DNA from: Promethearchaeota archaeon
Lineage (GTDB): Archaea > Asgardarchaeota > Lokiarchaeia > Sigynarchaeales > SOKP01
DNA: 64,000 bases
Assembly (NCBI GenBank): GCA_013375495.1
Contig: JABXKC010000008.1
Coordinates: 57,148-121,147 of the forward strand
Direction: 5' to 3'
Shown here: positions 62,636-64,000 of the stretch, piece after piece
Position numbering within the stretch: position 1 is the stretch's first letter
Layout: the number at the start of each line of letters is the position of its first letter
The notes under the pieces: generated by a model
Told to the model about the DNA's origin: nothing
What the model saw: only the letters and a program-made list of their open reading frames with translations
Databases searched by the model: none
Made by a program: the position numbers and the translations under genes

Positions 62636-62660
62636 ATAAAATGGTTCTAAACCATTTTAT
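62636..62660. promoter_or_regulatory. Perfect 11-base inverted repeat (hairpin/operator)
   Basis: ATAAAATGGTT (62636-62646) and its exact complement (62650-62660) are separated by only CTA. It could fold as a hairpin in RNA or be a dimer-binding operator for the CapA-like gene whose ATG lies 47 bases further on. Confidence 0.5.
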
Positions 62661-62706
62661 TATGGTATTAAAAAATTTAGCAGAAAATTGAGGTTATGAA
62701 GTAAGT

Positions 62707-64000
62707 ATGGAACTACAAACTATTGCTGGTAAATCTTTAGATGATTATTATAGCTCCCCAGAAGGAAGAAGTGGTGGAGAGGATGAGGTTATAAAGGCCG
62801 AAAAATGGGGGATTAGTCCTTATGAGATAGAAGAAACAATTTATTATTTTGGTAAGCATCTAGCGTTACCTGGAATTGCGGGTGTGCTTATTCCTTTAAC
62901 GATAATATTTGGTATATTCGACAATTCCCTTATTGCAATTTTAAGCTATATTATTTATGCGTTAGCAGCGATCCTACTTCTAAGTGTTGGGAGAGAACTC
63001 ATAAGGGGTTGGAGATATAAAATTAAAGAGGGAGCGATATATTTACCAGGACCGTATTATTTCAGACGTGAAGCAGAGGATTATACACCTCGTATAAATG
63101 AAATATCTAAGCCAAAATACAAAATTGGATTTGTCGGTGATATCATGAAGATGAATGATTTTGACCTTGAATTTCATCCTGACATTAAAAAGTTCTTTGA
63201 GGACACTGATTTAATAATTGGTAATTTAGAGGGGATTATTAAAAAACCCTGCCCAAGGTTAAAACAAGCTCATAAAGATGATATCCTCGAAAAATTAGAA
63301 AGCCTATTAAGCGATAATACTAAGTGGTTACTGTGTTTAAGCAATAATCACGGTGAAGACTTTAGTAATACACTATTTAACCAAACCATACAAACAATAC
63401 AAGAAAATCCAAAATTTGATGTATTTGGAAGACGAGAGATATCTTTTATTCAAAACGCAACCAAAGACCTAACAATAGCGTGTGCTACACAATGGAGTAA
63501 TCAAAAAACATGGAACTACACCTTCAAATATACTAATCCCGAGATTGAGATTAATAATTATGTTAATAATCCTAAATATCCATTTCTTCTTATTCAAAAC
63601 AATAAGTTTAACATCCTCCTTCCTCATTGGGGCTTCGAAAACGAAAAATATGTGAGAACCAGATTTCAAAAAGATGCAAAAGCACTATTAACAGGAAAAT
63701 TGCCTGATTATAAAGGATTTAAAAAGATTTATAAAAGAAAATTATTAAAAGGTATTTTTGCACATCCCAATCACAAATGGGATTTGATTTTTGCTCACCA
63801 CCCTCATGTTCTACAACCGATAATGATGGTTCCAGACGAATTTAAACCAACGGAAGGAAAATCTATATCTTTTAATAAAGTAGTGGTGTTTTCAGCAGGC
63901 AATTTTACATCAGGAGCTAATATCATCCGAAAAAAAAAACACATTTCTGGTATAATTATAAAATGTGAAATAGGTCCTCTGAAGGAGTGTAAAGAAAAAC
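62707..64000 (+). CDS. CapA-like metallophosphatase-fold membrane protein, 3' end missing
   Basis: The frame from ATG 62707 is open to the window end (431 codons visible). Residues about 50-100 hold two membrane helices (I-A-G-V-L-I-P-L-T, then L-A-A-I-L-L-L-S-V-G). The soluble part from about 140 has CapA-type motifs: F-V-G-D-I-M, G-N-L-E-G-I, S-N-N-H-G-E-D, L-P-H-W-G and A-H-H-P-H-V. CapA/PgsA proteins belong to the metallophosphatase fold and take part in poly-gamma-glutamate or capsule synthesis. The reversed topology (two helices at the N-terminus, cytoplasmic or exported catalytic part) is not certain. The C-terminus lies beyond the window. Confidence 0.8.
   Translation, partial: MELQTIAGKSLDDYYSSPEGRSGGEDEVIKAEKWGISPYEIEETIYYFGKHLALPGIAGVLIPLTIIFGIFDNSLIAILSYIIYALAAILLLSVGRELIRGWRYKIKEGAIYLPGPYYFRREAEDYTPRINEISKPKYKIGFVGDIMKMNDFDLEFHPDIKKFFEDTDLIIGNLEGIIKKPCPRLKQAHKDDILEKLESLLSDNTKWLLCLSNNHGEDFSNTLFNQTIQTIQENPKFDVFGRREISFIQNATKDLTIACATQWSNQKTWNYTFKYTNPEIEINNYVNNPKYPFLLIQNNKFNILLPHWGFENEKYVRTRFQKDAKALLTGKLPDYKGFKKIYKRKLLKGIFAHPNHKWDLIFAHHPHVLQPIMMVPDEFKPTEGKSISFNKVVVFSAGNFTSGANIIRKKKHISGIIIKCEIGPLKECKEK

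Noticed and set aside
1..64000. CRISPR arrays, tRNA or rRNA genes, insertion sequences
   Set aside because: I saw no regularly spaced repeats, no cloverleaf-like T-loop sequences and no transposase in a read-through by eye; a covariance-model scan could still find a small RNA.

Overview
The window looks like a piece of an Asgard (Lokiarchaeia-like) archaeal genome. It is strongly AT-rich, with short intergenic gaps, A/T-box promoters and oligo-T gene ends. Its genes are typical of that group: an archaeal AlaX, a CooC-type ATPase beside a short acetyl-CoA-synthase-like protein, an SDS22-type leucine-rich-repeat protein, many ferredoxin/CCG iron-sulfur proteins, a benzoyl-CoA-reductase/HgdB-type pair, a glycyl radical enzyme and several SCP2-like proteins. 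The usual ribosome-binding site is GGTG, 5-9 bases before the start. The assignment is inference from gene content; no rRNA, tRNA, ribosomal protein or CRISPR array was seen.

Bases 1-6910 hold two related gene pairs for membrane-anchored left-handed beta-helix (hexapeptide) proteins. The second pair (4036-6910) together has three membrane-plus-beta-helix units, resembling the C-terminal part of Pls-type peptide synthetases but split over two genes and without an adenylation domain. Between the pairs lie a nitrilase-family amidase, a zinc alcohol dehydrogenase and a YkgJ-type protein. Bases 6948-15801 carry membrane and secreted proteins, AlaX, two tiny zinc ribbons, the LRR protein, the CooC/ACS-like pair, a DUF1847 protein and a probably transferred MDR oxidoreductase.

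Bases 16189-31277 are a long plus-strand block: a GPH-type sugar symporter, a remnant of a second symporter, two paralogous SCP2-like/ferredoxin proteins (one conspicuously GC-rich), and a duplicated cassette of SCP2-like protein plus FAD oxidase wrapped around a nitronate-monooxygenase-like FMN enzyme and followed by a CCG iron-sulfur protein. Membrane acyltransferase, PHP-domain and small membrane proteins follow. The symporter and the cassette share an identical 21-base upstream element containing a perfect palindrome, suggesting common regulation.

Bases 31549-44090 contain a ferredoxin, a broken flavoprotein gene, a surface DUF4097-like protein, a TatD hydrolase, small coiled-coil proteins, a frame-disrupted membrane protein, an Hdr-like iron-sulfur protein, a GH2 beta-glucuronidase, a pair of 2-hydroxyacyl-CoA dehydratase/benzoyl-CoA reductase-type subunits and an SCP2-like protein. 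Bases 44331-64000 carry aconitase, a methyltransferase, a flavoprotein, a GH94-like enzyme, a glycyl radical enzyme, an FMN alpha-hydroxyacid dehydrogenase, class II fumarase, an HD-domain protein, a possible nuclease, a nucleoside hydrolase, a sulfatase-fold enzyme with Thr at the nucleophile position, a CoA-transferase and a truncated CapA-like gene. Together they suggest an anaerobic heterotroph handling sugars, organic acids and acyl-CoAs.

The most unusual signals are: four genes whose best start is a non-canonical codon (AUA, or AUA/CTG in one) behind a well-placed GGTG; the short ACS-like protein beside CooC; the split Pls-like module; and the shared palindrome. Two genes are interrupted at homopolymer runs, so some frameshifts may be assembly errors.
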